64,000 nt of DNA from Gordius sp. MW1 (lineage: Eukaryota > Nematomorpha > Gordioida > Gordea > Gordiidae), in contig OZ038528.1 in assembly GCA_964036665.1 (NCBI GenBank), positions 6,578,501-6,642,500 of the forward strand. The letters run 5' to 3'. Shown piece after piece: positions 33,838 through 45,500 of the stretch; position 1 is the first letter of the stretch; each line of letters starts with the position of its first letter. Under the pieces are notes generated by a model, which was given only the letters and a program-made list of their open reading frames with translations, ran no database searches and had not been told where the DNA came from. The position numbers were made by a program, and so were the translations under genes.

Positions 33838-35088
33838 TAGATGAACCCGGCAAACGTTGTTTTGCCATTTACCCTAATATATTAGCAGAATATATAACAT
33901 CTTATAGATAAATTTCAATAGATTAAGAACAAATATAATTGGTAAGTGTTTATTATGCAAAATTTTTTAAACAAATAGTTAAAGAGGGTCCAAGGCCCAG
34001 GCCCACTTTAATTTATTTAGCCACGCCGGAGGGGACACGACCGTTCCATAATAATACTAATTAACGTAAAAAATAAGCAAAAAAATGACTTTGATTTAAC
34101 ATGGGCGTACGCAGGTTCTGAATTAGGGTGAGGCGGAATTAAAAAAAAATTTCCTGACACCAAAAAAAATAATTTAAAAATTTTTCAGCGAGCAAAAAAA
34201 AAGTCTATCCAAAAATTGTCATTGCCAAAAATTTTCCTGAGAGCAAAAAAAATGTCATCGACTATACAAAATTTTGGCAGTGGCTAATTAGGAAAGGGCA
34301 GTGACTAAATGGGGGGAGGCAAAACATAATTTTTTTTAATTTTTAAGGTTTTTTGTATTAAAATTGTTTTTTTTTTTTTTTTTTTATAAATGTATATATT
34401 GTTTATTTGAACGTAAGAACATTATAAAAACGAAGTGTCAAAATTCGAAAAATATAGCGGATGTAAAACAAAATAAAAATATTATGATTCAAAAATGTCG
34501 CATGTGTCATCTTGTAAAAGTGGCCAACTGTCGGCCAGGGATTTAAAATTGTACTTAGCTATAAAAATACCAATTTTTTGTTTAAGTAAAAAATTAGTGG
34601 AATATTTAGAGGGCGGGCAGCGACGGCTGATTTCCTTAAAAAGCTTAATGGCGACCGGACCAAAAGTCCCAGAACACGAGGCAACGATAGGGGTAAAAAT
34701 ATTAGATGGTAGGAGGGCCTGGGGGGGCAGCCCCCCCCTGCGGACGCCAATGTAATAATGTTTTAAATAGTAAAAAGTTTCCATTTTCCGCAGCATATGA
34801 CTACATTTATCACAACACAACCTACACGCATGCTGCACATGCATACACATAGTTTCATTTAGATACGCAGTACGTCATGAGGTTGCGTTTGATTGATATT
34901 TTATTAAACGTATAAAACAAAATAACTCGAAAACTACAGGACCAATTGGCTCGAACAAATTTTAAACCATGCTCCGGAGTGTCAGGAATAAAGTGTGAAA
35001 TTTTGAGCCAAATCGGTCTGGTAGTTTTCCAAAATTGGTGGCGGCATACACACAAACATACATAGTTTTATTCTTATATATAAGATAT
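33838..35088 (+). mobile_element. Composite repeat, CTAG-CCCGGC-AACGTTG start to TATATATAAGAT end
   Basis: Starts ACTAGATGAACCCGGCAAAC. The end near 35088 reads TTATATATAAGAT after a conserved tail (CGAAAACTACAGGACC, then AAATCGGTCTGGTAG). A relative lies at 54467-56003 with the same start and a TATATATAGA end. Read on the minus strand the tail begins (T)CTTATATATAA, like Helitron-type ends. Whether the two ends belong to one element is inference. Confidence 0.45.
34102..34753. mobile_element. TIR element CATGGGCGTACGCAGG
   Basis: Left end CATGGGCGTACGCAGG and right end (reverse strand) CATTGGCGTCCGCAGG form 16-bp inverted repeats with two mismatches. The interior has a T run and a G/C-rich stretch. 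Small frames inside are not convincing genes. Confidence 0.55.
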
Positions 35089-35374
35089 TGGGGAAGAGCA
35101 TATTAATACTTATTAATTGCTATGCAATTTATTTATGGTAAAGTTTAGCATAAGCCTTAAAGAAATGTGACTGAGTTTTAAATGTAATTTAAGTTTCTTC
35201 TACAAAATAAACCCATAGCATAACCATGACATAAAATACTTTGTAGAATCTAATGTTTATATTCCTCTGGTTCATTCATATGGTAACGGGTCTTACCTGA
35301 TTTAATATGAAAAAAAATTTTATGCAGCAATAAAACATTTAAGCATTATATACTATACGTCATATGACGTCATT

Positions 35375-35590
35375 ATTAAGTGCTAAAAAGTATAAAACAA
35401 AAAAACGTGACCCCTCGAAAACTACTGGACCGATTTGGCTCGAATAAATCTTAAAACATGCTCCGGAGTATGGGAATAAACTGTAAAATTTTGAGCCAAA
35501 TCGGTCTGGTAGTTTTCCAAAATTGGTGGCGGCATAAACACAAACATACATACTAACACACAAACATAGTTTCATTTTTATATATAAGAT
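35375..35590. repeat. Second tail copy (TATATATAAGAT family)
   Basis: Nearly repeats 34875-35088: CGAAAACTACTGGACCGATT, GAGCCAAATCGGTCTGGTAG, CCAAAATTGGTGGCGGCATA, then the TATATATAAGAT end. The minus-strand frame in it is a shadow of the repeat. Confidence 0.7.
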
Positions 35591-37209
35591 AACAATAAAA
35601 TCTTATCAACATGTTATCATTAAAATACTTACAAAAATATTACATACAACTGCCTCTTTAACAATTAAATCTTATTTCAATAAATGATGCATATAATTTG
35701 TAAATATATGATTATAATTTATATAATATTGAAATAAAATATAATTGTTAAAGATAATGATTCGGTTGCAATTGACCAAAAAGCAAAAAACAAATAATGT
35801 CCACGAAAATGCATTTGTCGATTAAAATGTGTGCATCTAATCCTAACCCAAACCTAAAGCCCCGGCCTAAAACACCAACCCTAACGTTTTCGTATATGTA
35901 AACCTCTCTCAAGGAGCATTTTCGTTAAATATTCATAGACATTCATAGAAATTTGGTCAGTTAAACTTTGGTCGAATGCACCGATACGCTATACCCGAAC
36001 CTATAGGGCCCATTGTTACACGATCCAAATTCATGTACTGTATAAGCGATCTGACATTCCATTTTCTTATTCGATCCAAAAAATAACGAAGCGCCGATTC
36101 GTGTTTTTCGGGTAAGAAATAAACAAAATTTCTTACTCACGTTTTCATATTGTAATGTCGATCTCGTGTATCTAATCCATTTTTTTTATTCTTTTAAGAA
36201 TTTCTCTTTGGAATCAATTAATTGAAGCTAAGGGAATTTAGGAACTGACTATGGTATTTGTTTAATTTTTTATATATTGGACATATTTAGGTAATTTGTG
36301 TATGTTTAATAATTCATGAAGATACTTTTTGAAAACAACATCATGGAATCTAAATGAAGCTAGAACGTTCATAGAGAAATCAAGACAAATTTAACTTATA
36401 TAATTCTTTATATCTAAAAACTAATTATGCCAAAATAAATTATAATATACCATTCACAATTGTGTTCATAACATTTTAAACACTGTTTTCCACTTAAGAT
36501 CTTTTCTAAGTGCCTTTAGGACTTCTGATATCTAAATTCATGTATTATTAGCCTAATTAAAACTTACATGTTAGGTGATGGGCCTTGCCATATCCAGCAA
36601 AGTTTTGGTGACATTAGTACATTGTTAAGGTCTAAAAGACAATGTTGTATTATGACAATAAGACAATAACTCACTTGTAAATTCTAATTGACACATGATT
36701 ATTACTTATTTAAAACAAATTAAGTTAAAATAAAATACTTGATCTAATGTTTTCAGTGAAATAGGATTTTGTTGTATTTCAATTTCTAAGTTTGACCTTA
36801 AAATTCCTGACAAGGTTTACAAATATTTGTTATAACATTCCCACAAGATCAATCAAAGACGTAAGATGATCTTCCAAAGTGCATAATTTCTATTATTGAT
36901 GTTGGCTGACATAGTTGCTAGCTGTTCTCCCATATTTACTTTTATTATATTTTACATTTGGGTCTGACGCATTTCTTTTGATATTCTCAGTTGTAATGGA
37001 ACAAGTGTAATTTAAACTTAAAGTTTTTTGAACTTCATGTGTGCTACCTTGTAGAACATAATAAAACTTCTTAAAGGCTTAACCCTTGCATCTGCCATAG
37101 AGCAAAAATATGCTGGGAAGCAACACCAATGTATTAGTTTGTATATAATCATTGTATATTCTAGATGAAGACTATTTTCATCATCTTCCTAAGCAAAGAA
37201 AATTAAATA

Positions 37210-37610
37210 TTGAGGAAACAGGAATTGTGGTATATATCAATGACATTGATGCCAATGTCCTTAAGCTTCAAAACATTTTTAAGAGATCTCTATAATATAA
37301 AGATTAAGAAGTCTAATAAAAAGCAAGAAGTATCAAGTGAGTTGCTTTCCCTCATCAATATCTTAGATGTTAATGGGAATTATGTAGACGTTCATATTAT
37401 GAATGTGTTCTGTGGCTTGTTCTCCCAAACACAAGAACAGCATCAAAAATATTCTAAATATCCTGAAGTATTATTCATTAATGCTACTTATAAATGAAAG
37501 TCCTATCATTTCCCTTTATTCTTATTTATGATTATGGAAAATCATGGTCTTATGAATATTATTGCCTGTTTTTATATTAAAATCTGAAAACTAAGAGGCC
37601 CATTATCTAA
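37210..37610 (+). pseudogene. MULE transposase fragment (ZSWIM type)
   Basis: A 95-codon frame plus continuing homology after a stop. QKYSKYPEVLFINATYK corresponds to the first catalytic-Asp strand (VLFxDATYK) of ZSWIM/MULE transposases. Here the Asp codon is Asn and a TGA follows. Further downstream, in the next codons, MENHGL and ACFYIK resemble the next conserved strand. It lies in the centre of the Mutator-like element. It is not catalytically competent. Confidence 0.7.
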
Positions 37611-37959
37611 AAATTCTAATTTTGCATTTAGATAGTTATTAAGAAAATATCTTATGTGGAAAACAATGTTAAACAGAATTGTGAATGGTATATTATAATT
37701 TATTTTGGCATAATTAGTTTTTAAATATAAAGAATTATATAAGATATTTATATATAATTTAAATTTGTCTTGATTTCTCTATGAACGTTTATGGAACATC
37801 AGGCGCATAGCCAGGATTTTCTCTCCGGGGGGGGGGGGGGGGGGGCGGGAAATTTCCAAAAATTTTTATAACATTTTTATTTCAACATTAAAATTATAAA
37901 ATTTGGTATAAAACATAAAGGAAGTCATTATAAATAATTTAATATTTTCTTTTTCCCAG

Positions 37960-38490
37960 CGTCATCTGGTGATGGCAATTTTAGAACTCTTTTAAGGTAC
38001 CGTGCTACTACTTAAGTCCTCGCTTTCAAAGAGGTTATATCATAATGACCTAATTGGTGTGCTCGATTATTGACTCTTCTACATTAACAATAAAAGAGAG
38101 CCAGAAATATGAGTTGAAATGTTGTCAGAAATGGAAGATAAACAAATAAGGAGAAATTGAAGCAAGCTGGTATAATCACGATGTTGCAACAGAAGGTGCA
38201 ACTTTAAAGCACCTCTAGATCTTCAGCAAGTTAGACAGTTAGCAGAAACTTTAGTATTAGTAGTCGAACCTAAGGCTAAGTTGTTTGATTTTGAACTTAA
38301 GAAACAAGTTTTGGCAAATTTTTAAATAATATTACCTCTGAATCTTTGATTGTTTTGCCAGAAACGCGAATGAAAATAAATTACAGAAGGATTTCGTCCA
38401 ACTTTTCTTTACCTATTAGCTTTTATATAAGAAATACTATGTCAAAAAATAGATTAAATGGATTGGCCCTTTTTTATAGCATTTTCCTTT
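37960..38490 (+). pseudogene. Inverted, shrunken transposase fragment inside the hAT
   Basis: Plus-strand sequence matching pieces of the minus-strand transposase in shortened form: a MLSEMED-like codon stretch near 38120, then CTTCAGCAAGTTAGACAGTT, then ATGTCAAAAAATAGATTAAA near 38440. It is flanked by direct copies of a TTTAATATTTTCTTTTTCCCAG block (37945 and 38535). It probably arose from a second, inverted family member or an abortive-repair event. Confidence 0.65.
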
Positions 38491-38582
38491 CAACATTAAA
38501 TTTAAATAAAGTCATTATAAAATAATTTTATATTTTCTTTTTCCCAGCGAAAATATCTCAAGAACTTATCTGGAGTGGGAGC

Positions 38583-40616
38583 TTAATCCTGATGAATCGC
38601 TAAAAGGGCCAATCCATTTAATCTATTTTTCGACATAGTTTTTCTTATATACGTTTTAAGCCTCCTCAACGTTGAGAAACCTCTTTCATTGGTGCATGTA
38701 GTGATAGGAAGACAAGCTAATAGGTAAAGAAGAGTTGTGATGTTGGGTAAAGATTCCAATATTTTATAACCTGATAGGGCGTCCAAAGGATTCTTTGGAC
38801 GAAATTCTTCTGACGTCTGAGACAACGCCATATACCATATATCAAATTCAGATTTAAGGTCTTCGTTTGTCCCCTTAAGATCATTGGAATAAAAGTCCCA
38901 TAGAAAGTTTATTTTCATCCGCGTTTCTGGCGAAACAATCAAAGAATTTGAAGGAAAATATTTGGAAATTTGCCAAAACTTGTTTCACGAACCGTTCATT
39001 GAGTTGTAGAATGAACATATCGAGCAAAGGTATAAAAATAATGATTCTGTAATAATCCTCAATGGATTCAGTTAAAATATTGCTTCGACAAGTTTGCTTC
39101 TTTGCATATCGACGTTTCTTAAGGTTCAAATCATACAACTTAGCCTTAGCTTCGGCTTCCCAAAACTCTTCATTAACGTTGTTTCTTATTAATTTCATTT
39201 GATTTACTAAAGCTTCGGCTAATTGTGTGACTTGCTGAAGATCTAGGTCCTTTTTTTGCAATTGCTTGCATAATAAGGACGTATAGCCAAAGAGTTTATT
39301 TAGGCATAGAAGGGAAATAATATATTCACTTTGTCGTAATGCAGTGAGCAAAGTTGCAGCTTCTGTTGCAGCATCGTGATCATACCATGTAGATATCTTT
39401 TCCAATGCTGGATGTATGGCATCTAATGTGTGTGGAAACAGCTTCGTGCCGTGATGCCCAACGGGTGACACAGACTTGCTTCAATTTCTTTTTATTTGGT
39501 TCATCTTCCATTTCTGACAACATTTCAATTAAAACTTCATGACGTTTAGAATATTTAAACAGATCATAGACTTTGGAAACAATACCTATGCAATTCCGTA
39601 TAGTAGGAAGGGTACATGCATCTGAAAGTGCCAAATTTAATGAATGTGAAGCACAATGTACATACAATGCCGTTGGGTATGTTTTCGAAATACAGGCCTG
39701 GACGCCGTTGAATTTTCCATTCCTATTTCTGGCCCGACCATATCCCTGGCCTCTTAACAAATTTTTATTTATATTAAGATCTATTATGCTCTTTATAATT
39801 AAGTCGCCTAGCCCTCTTCCAGTCGTATCACAAACTGGCACAAATTGTAAAAAATCTTCTTTTATTGTTAATGTAGAAGAGTCAATATATCGAGCACACA
39901 GGGACATTTTTTGCATCACTGATATATCAGTAGATTCATCACAAAGAATTGTGAAGAAGGGAGATGTGTTTATTTGATTGACTATTTTAACAATTAGGTC
40001 ATTACAAATTGATAAAACCTCATTTTGAAAGTGAGGACTTAAGTAGAGGGCATTTTTTGGGGGATTTTTTAAATAATCAAAAAGTAGTGGGTCACCATTA
40101 GCACGGTACTTTAAAATAGCCCTAAAATTGCCATCATTATTATCATGCATATCTAAATCAAGCGCCCCAGAATCTTTGTGGCCTCTTAATGCCAATCCTT
40201 GAATGCCCAAGGTCAAAATCGCTTCAATGATTCGAGCTATCCTTCTACGATTTTCTTCTTTGTGTATCCAATTGATTAATGATTCAAAATTTTTCCCCCC
40301 TTTTAATTAGTGTTAACGATGAAATTGTTTCCAATGAATTCACGTGATAGAAATTCTTTTGGTGGGCATTAAAACATTCACTAGCATCCTTCCATCTTCG
40401 AAATGGCTCGGTAACTAGAGCCTTTAGCTTTTGATTTCCATATCTTCCACCAAATCTTGGGCCAAAAAGCACACATGCTTTACAAAATGCCCCATTTTCC
40501 TTTGGGGAATATGGGTGCCAACTCCATTTCTGGAACCAGGAGTGTTGAAATTTAAGTTTTTTTAATATAGCATCCCGAGGAAAATGAACGAAATAGGAGG
40601 TTGGTAAATCTTATCA
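38583..40616 (-). pseudogene. hAT transposase, ZMYM1-like (frameshifted)
   Basis: About 670 residues over four frames. The N-terminal TTF-type zinc-finger region has WSWHPYSPKENGAFCKACVL (about 40500). The core has FFTILCDESTDIS with a catalytic-type Asp and HCASHSLNLALSDAC. The RNase-H-like region continues through CVTRWASRHEAV. The C-terminal hAT dimerisation domain has TNERGFSTLRRLKTYIRKTM and ends at 38583. Frame changes are needed near 40280, 39430 and 38915. Otherwise well conserved, so decay is recent or due to sequence error. Confidence 0.88.
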
Positions 40617-40780
40617 TGTAAGGATTGCTTATCATCTTCCTCCTCAATATTTTCATTATTTAAATATAAAAATATGTCACAAGGAAATGGGTCTCTTGAA
40701 TCTAATATAATTAATTTTATTTAAAAAAATTAAATTAGAAAACAACTCTAGATTTATTTAAAGAATATGTATAATTAAAA

Positions 40781-40973
40781 CTTATACCTTTTGCTTTGGT
40801 TAATATAGGTATAGGTACAATTTTTGTATCCTTTTTTGATAAATTTAGGCTATCCTCTTTAAAATAAGGTCATCTATGTATAATTAAAACTTATTATACC
40901 TTTTGCTTTGGTTAATATAGGTATAGGTACAATTTCTGTATCCTTTTTTGATAAATTTAGGCTATCTTCTATA
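40781..40973. repeat. Two-copy tandem repeat within hAT 5' region
   Basis: Two ~107-bp copies containing CTTTTGCTTTGGTTAATATA and GGTATAGGTACAATTT. It lies upstream of the transposase coding region on the minus strand. Confidence 0.8.
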
Positions 40974-41772
40974 AAACACATGAATAATTTAATATTATAA
41001 CAAATTACTAGATGTGGAAGAGCAAGGGTCGGATGATTTGATGGGGAAAAAATCGTAAATAAGATTTCGTTTCATAACGCAAAAGGAAAACAACAATAAT
41101 GGTTAATAGTCTTTTTGTCGAAATTTGATTCAAAAATAAAAAAAAGTATATATCGGTATGTATTTAATAAATGCATTGCATTGCATAGCAATTAATAAGG
41201 GTCTTACTTGGTCAGTTACGTTGCACAAGTGTAAAATATAAACTTTAGATCTAAAATATTTTTTCATACAAATTCTACGGGGGGAATTTCCCGTCCCCCC
41301 CCCCCCCCCCCTTAGTTACGCCACTGTGGAATATTAGTATTTGAATTTGTTTCAAGCTTCATTTTGATTCCATGATGTTGTTTTCAAAAAGTATCTTCAT
41401 GAATTATTAAACATACAAAAATTACCTAAATAGATCCAATATATAAAAAATTAAACAAATACCATAGTCAGTTCCTATTTTTCCTTAGCTTCAATTAATT
41501 GATCCAAAGAGAAATTCTTGAAAAACGGATTGGATACACGAGACCGAAATTACAATATGAAAATGTGAGTAAGAAATTTGTTTAGTTCTTAGGAATCGTG
41601 TTTTTCCGATTGCGAAAAACACGAATCGGCGCTTCGTTAATTTTTGGATCGAATAAGAAAATGGAATGTCAGATCGGTTATACAGTACAAGAATTTGGAT
41701 CGTGTAACAATGGCCACCTAAGGGAATATAATCATCTGATATAACTTCACTAAATATGAGATAGGAAAAACC

Positions 41773-41811
41773 GGCCAATGTTACACGATCCAAATTCTTG
41801 TACTGTATAGG
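41773..41811. mobile_element. Solo MULE terminal fragment
   Basis: GGCCAATGTTACACGATCC and the following AAATTCTTGTACTGTATA match the MULE-family terminus. It lies 57 bp outside the right end of the 36007-41715 element, in direct orientation with its left end. Confidence 0.75.
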
Positions 41812-41927
41812 CTGGTTCTGGTACAGGCGTCCGACAGTTTCATGAATGATGCATATAATTTGTAAACATATGATTATAATTTAATTTCTAATATTAAAGA
41901 TAATAAAAGTTTTAATTATGAAAAAAC

Positions 41928-42566
41928 TGTAGAGGCTCTTTCGCACGCTACTTTCCCTTGACCCCGTCTAGGCGAATTCTAACACGTTACTTTATTTAAT
42001 AGCCCCTCGCTTGTACTTAACCATCACGTTATTTTTATTTTAATAGCCCCTCGCTTGTACTTAACCATCACGTTATTTTTATTTTAATAGCCCCTCGCTT
42101 GTATTCAACCATCGCCTGATTATTCAAATGATAATGGGCTCGCGCAGCTACATAAGCACAACCTTTAAAACTAACAGGATCATTATCCATTTTTTTGATA
42201 TATACTTTACACTACATTACTAAAGTATCTCTTCTAATTAATGAAATAAACTACTTCATTTGGTGACCCAAAAATGTCCACGCAACCATCTGATATGGAG
42301 GTTATAAGCGAAAATACCACATATTTTAAACTGCCACAGTTTAAAAATATAAATCCCCGCTCATGGTTCATCCAAATAGAGGCTCTTTTCTTGGTAAGAA
42401 AGATAAAAAGCGAAGCTACCAAAGTTGGGTACTTAATAGAAGCCTTGCCACTGGAAATAACCATCGAAATTCAAGACATCTTACAAAATACGCCCGACAT
42501 TTTACCCTATACAACCATGAAAGCAGCCATCATAGACCGCACGAGCCAATCCGATTCTGCTAGACT
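41928..42566 (+). mobile_element. Truncated Ty3/gypsy element: LTR plus gag start
   Basis: LTR 41928-42258 (TGTAGAGG...ACTTCA), containing three tandem copies of ~42 bp with TAATAGCCCCTCGCTTGTA. It is followed by primer-binding TTTGGTGACCC and a gag frame from ATG 42274. The gag (FKLPQFKNINPRSWFIQIEA, then YLIEALPLEIT) is homologous to the gag at 28164 but breaks off at about 42566 into the hairpin satellite. No pol and no 3' LTR. Confidence 0.85.
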
Positions 42567-45500
42567 TATTTTCGATTCACATTTTGGCCAATGGTCATTT
42601 TTTCCATCGGTCAGGAGCCAGCGGACGGCCAAAAAGTCATAATAGCAATGGTAGTAACAGGAACCATCATAATAGTCAAAAAAAACGAAAAAATAAACTC
42701 GGATTCACATTTTGGCCAATGGTCATTTTTTCAGTGGTCAGCAGCCAACGGACGGCCAAAAAGTCTTATTATCAATGATAGTAACAAGAACAATCATAAG
42801 GGTCAAAAAAACCCGGGATTCTAACCCAAAAACTAGTTAAATTGCATAGCAATTAAAAGTAAACAACTTTTATTTATGTTTATTATATAACATTGGTCAG
42901 CAGCCAGCGGACGGCCAAAAAGTCATAATAGCAATGGTAGAAACAGGAACAATCATAATAGTCAAAAAAAAACGAAAAAAATAATTTAGATTCACATTTT
43001 GGCCAATGGTCATTTTTTTCATTGGTCAGCAGCCAGCGGACGGCCAAAAATTCTTATTATCAATGATAGTAACAAGAACAATCATAAGAGTCAAAAAAAC
43101 TCCGGGATTCTAACCCCAAAACTAGTTAAATTGCATAGCAATTAAAAAGTAAACAACTTTTATTTATGTTTATTATATAACTAGTTAAATTGCATAGCAT
43201 TAAAAGTAAACAACTTTTATCTATGTTTATTATATAATAGATAATTTAACAAATCTTATATATAACACACCGAGTTAGATAGAGATGAGGGGTGGGGCAC
43301 CTCTTATGCATTAATTTAAAAAATAACACAGCGAGGGAGATAGAGATGAGGGGTGGGGCACCTCTTTCTCATGCATTAATTTAAAAAATCGATAACCTAA
43401 TATACCCAATGCAAATAGATAGGGAGGGTAACGGACAACGGACGGACAACCGAAAAACGAGTCCATAAATTGCATAGCAATTAATAATTTATAATATTTT
43501 TTTAACACCCTCTAAAAATCCCGACAATCTATCCTTGAAAAATAATTGGTACACACATTATAAAGGGGCTACAAGAAATTTGGTTGAGTATACGATTGAT
43601 ACATACGTTTTTAAATTTTACGGATAAATAAAGATCATTAAAAAGAAACTCGGGCCTTCGGCCCTCGTGGGAAGGGGGAGAAGGGAAGGGAAGAGGGGAA
43701 GGGAAGGGGGGACGACTCATCTGTACTTCGTATAAATGTATCATATTTGCTATGCAATTTATGGGCGAGAAAGGTGGGAAGGGGCGAGAATGCCTATAGG
43801 GGGGTATTAAATGCCTAATGATTAATTAATTATTTATACAAATTTTCCATTATAGGCAAAATGTAATATAGGCAAAATGTAATATAGGCAAGGGTTAGGG
43901 TTAGATTTAGTGTTTGCATCTAGTTGCGTATTACATTAGTTTTTATGGCCTTTAGTGATTATGGGTCTAACAAACATTATATTATAAAACAACACAATGT
44001 TAAGAATTTGCAGAATTGTTGGGAGAATTTTTGTTGAATTTGAACAATTTTTAATTAAAAAAATCAAAAATTTGGCCAATGGTCACTTTTTCTCTATTGG
44101 TCAGTACCAACAGATACTCTATAAGTCAATGATAGCCAAAAAAACGGAAAAAAAAATTTTGATGCTCACTTTGTCCAATGGTCATTTTTTTCCATTGGTC
44201 AGCAGCCAGGACACGGTAAAAGTGGATATAAATTCATAAGAGTAAAAAAAAACGAAAAAAAAATTTTCAAATCACATTTTGGCCAATGGTCATTTTTTTC
44301 CATTGGTCAGCAGCCAGGACACGGTAAAAGTGGATATAAATTCATATAGTCAAAAAAAAACGAAAAAAAAGTTTTTCGAATCACATTTTGGCCAATGGTC
44401 ATTTTATTCCATTGGTCAGCAGCCAGCTGAAGCCAAAAATTGATAATAGCAATGGTAGGAACAGGAACTCAAAAAAAAACGAAAAAAATATTTTCGATTC
44501 ACATTTTGGCCAATGGTCATTTTTTCCATCGGTCAGGAGCCAGCGGACGGCCAAAAAGTCATAATAGCAATGGTAGTAACAGGAACAATCATAATAGTCA
44601 AAAAAACCAAAAAATAAACTCGGATTCACATTTTGGCCAATGGTCATTTTTTTCAGTGGTCAGCAGCCAACGGACGGCCAAAAAGTCTTATTATCAATGA
44701 TAGTAACAAGAACAATCATAAGAGTCAAAAAAACCCGGGATTCTAACCACTAGTTAAATTGCATAGCAATTAAAAGTAAACAACTTTTATTTATGTTTAT
44801 TATATAACATTGGTCAGCAGCCAGCGGACGGCCAAAAAGTCATAATAGCAATGGTAGAAACAGGAACAATCATAATAGTCAAAAAAAACGAAAAAAATAA
44901 TTTCGATTCACATTTTGGCCAATGGTCATTTTTTTCATTGGTCAGCAGCCAGCGGACGGCCAAAAATTCTTATTATCAATGATAGTAACAAGAACAATCA
45001 TAAGAGTCAAAAAAAACTCCGGGATTCTAACCCCAAAACTAGTTAAATTGCATAGCAATTAAAAAGTAAACAACTTTTATTTATGTTTATTATATAACTA
45101 GTTAAATTGCATAGCATTAAAAGTAAACAACTTTTATCTATGTTTATTATATAATAGATAATTTAACAAATCTTATATATAACACACCGATGGAGATAGA
45201 GATGAGGGGTGGGGCACCTCTTATGCATTAATTTAAAAAATAACACAACGAGGGAGATAGAGATGAGGGGTGGGGCACCTCTTTCTCATGCATTAATTTA
45301 AAAAATCGATAACCTAATATACCCAATGCAAATAGATAGGGAGGGTAACGGACAACGGACGGACAACCGAAAAACGAGCCCATAAATTGCATAGCAATTA
45401 ATAATTTATAATATTTTTTTAACACCCTCGAAAAATCCCGACAATCTATCCTTGAAAAATAATTGGTACACACATTATAAAGGGGCTACAAGAAATTTGG

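Larger units (their letters stand above)
37800..41326 (-). mobile_element. hAT transposon (ZMYM-type), nested in MULE TIR
   Basis: 3,527 bp. Left end CAGGCGCATAGCCAGGA, right end (reverse strand) CAGTGGCGTAACTAAGG. A run of 19 G follows the left end and a run of C precedes the right. Flanks TGGAACAT (37792-37799) and TGGAATAT (41327-41334) are an 8-bp duplication with one change. It carries a minus-strand transposase with frameshifts. Confidence 0.93.
36007..41715. mobile_element. Mutator-like element with ~0.5-kb TIRs, split by hAT
   Basis: The left terminal repeat (36007 to about 36500) begins GGCCCATTGTTACACGATCC. The right one (about 37640-37799 plus 41335-41715) is its reverse complement, interrupted by the hAT insertion at 37800-41326. 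Flanks ACCTATAG and ACCTAAGG suggest an old 8-9-bp duplication (6 of 8). Long TIRs and a MULE transposase remnant inside identify the superfamily. Without the hAT insertion the element is about 2.2 kb. Confidence 0.82.

Noticed and set aside
39573-39977. 134-codon plus-strand frame
   Set aside because: Antisense shadow of the hAT transposase core.
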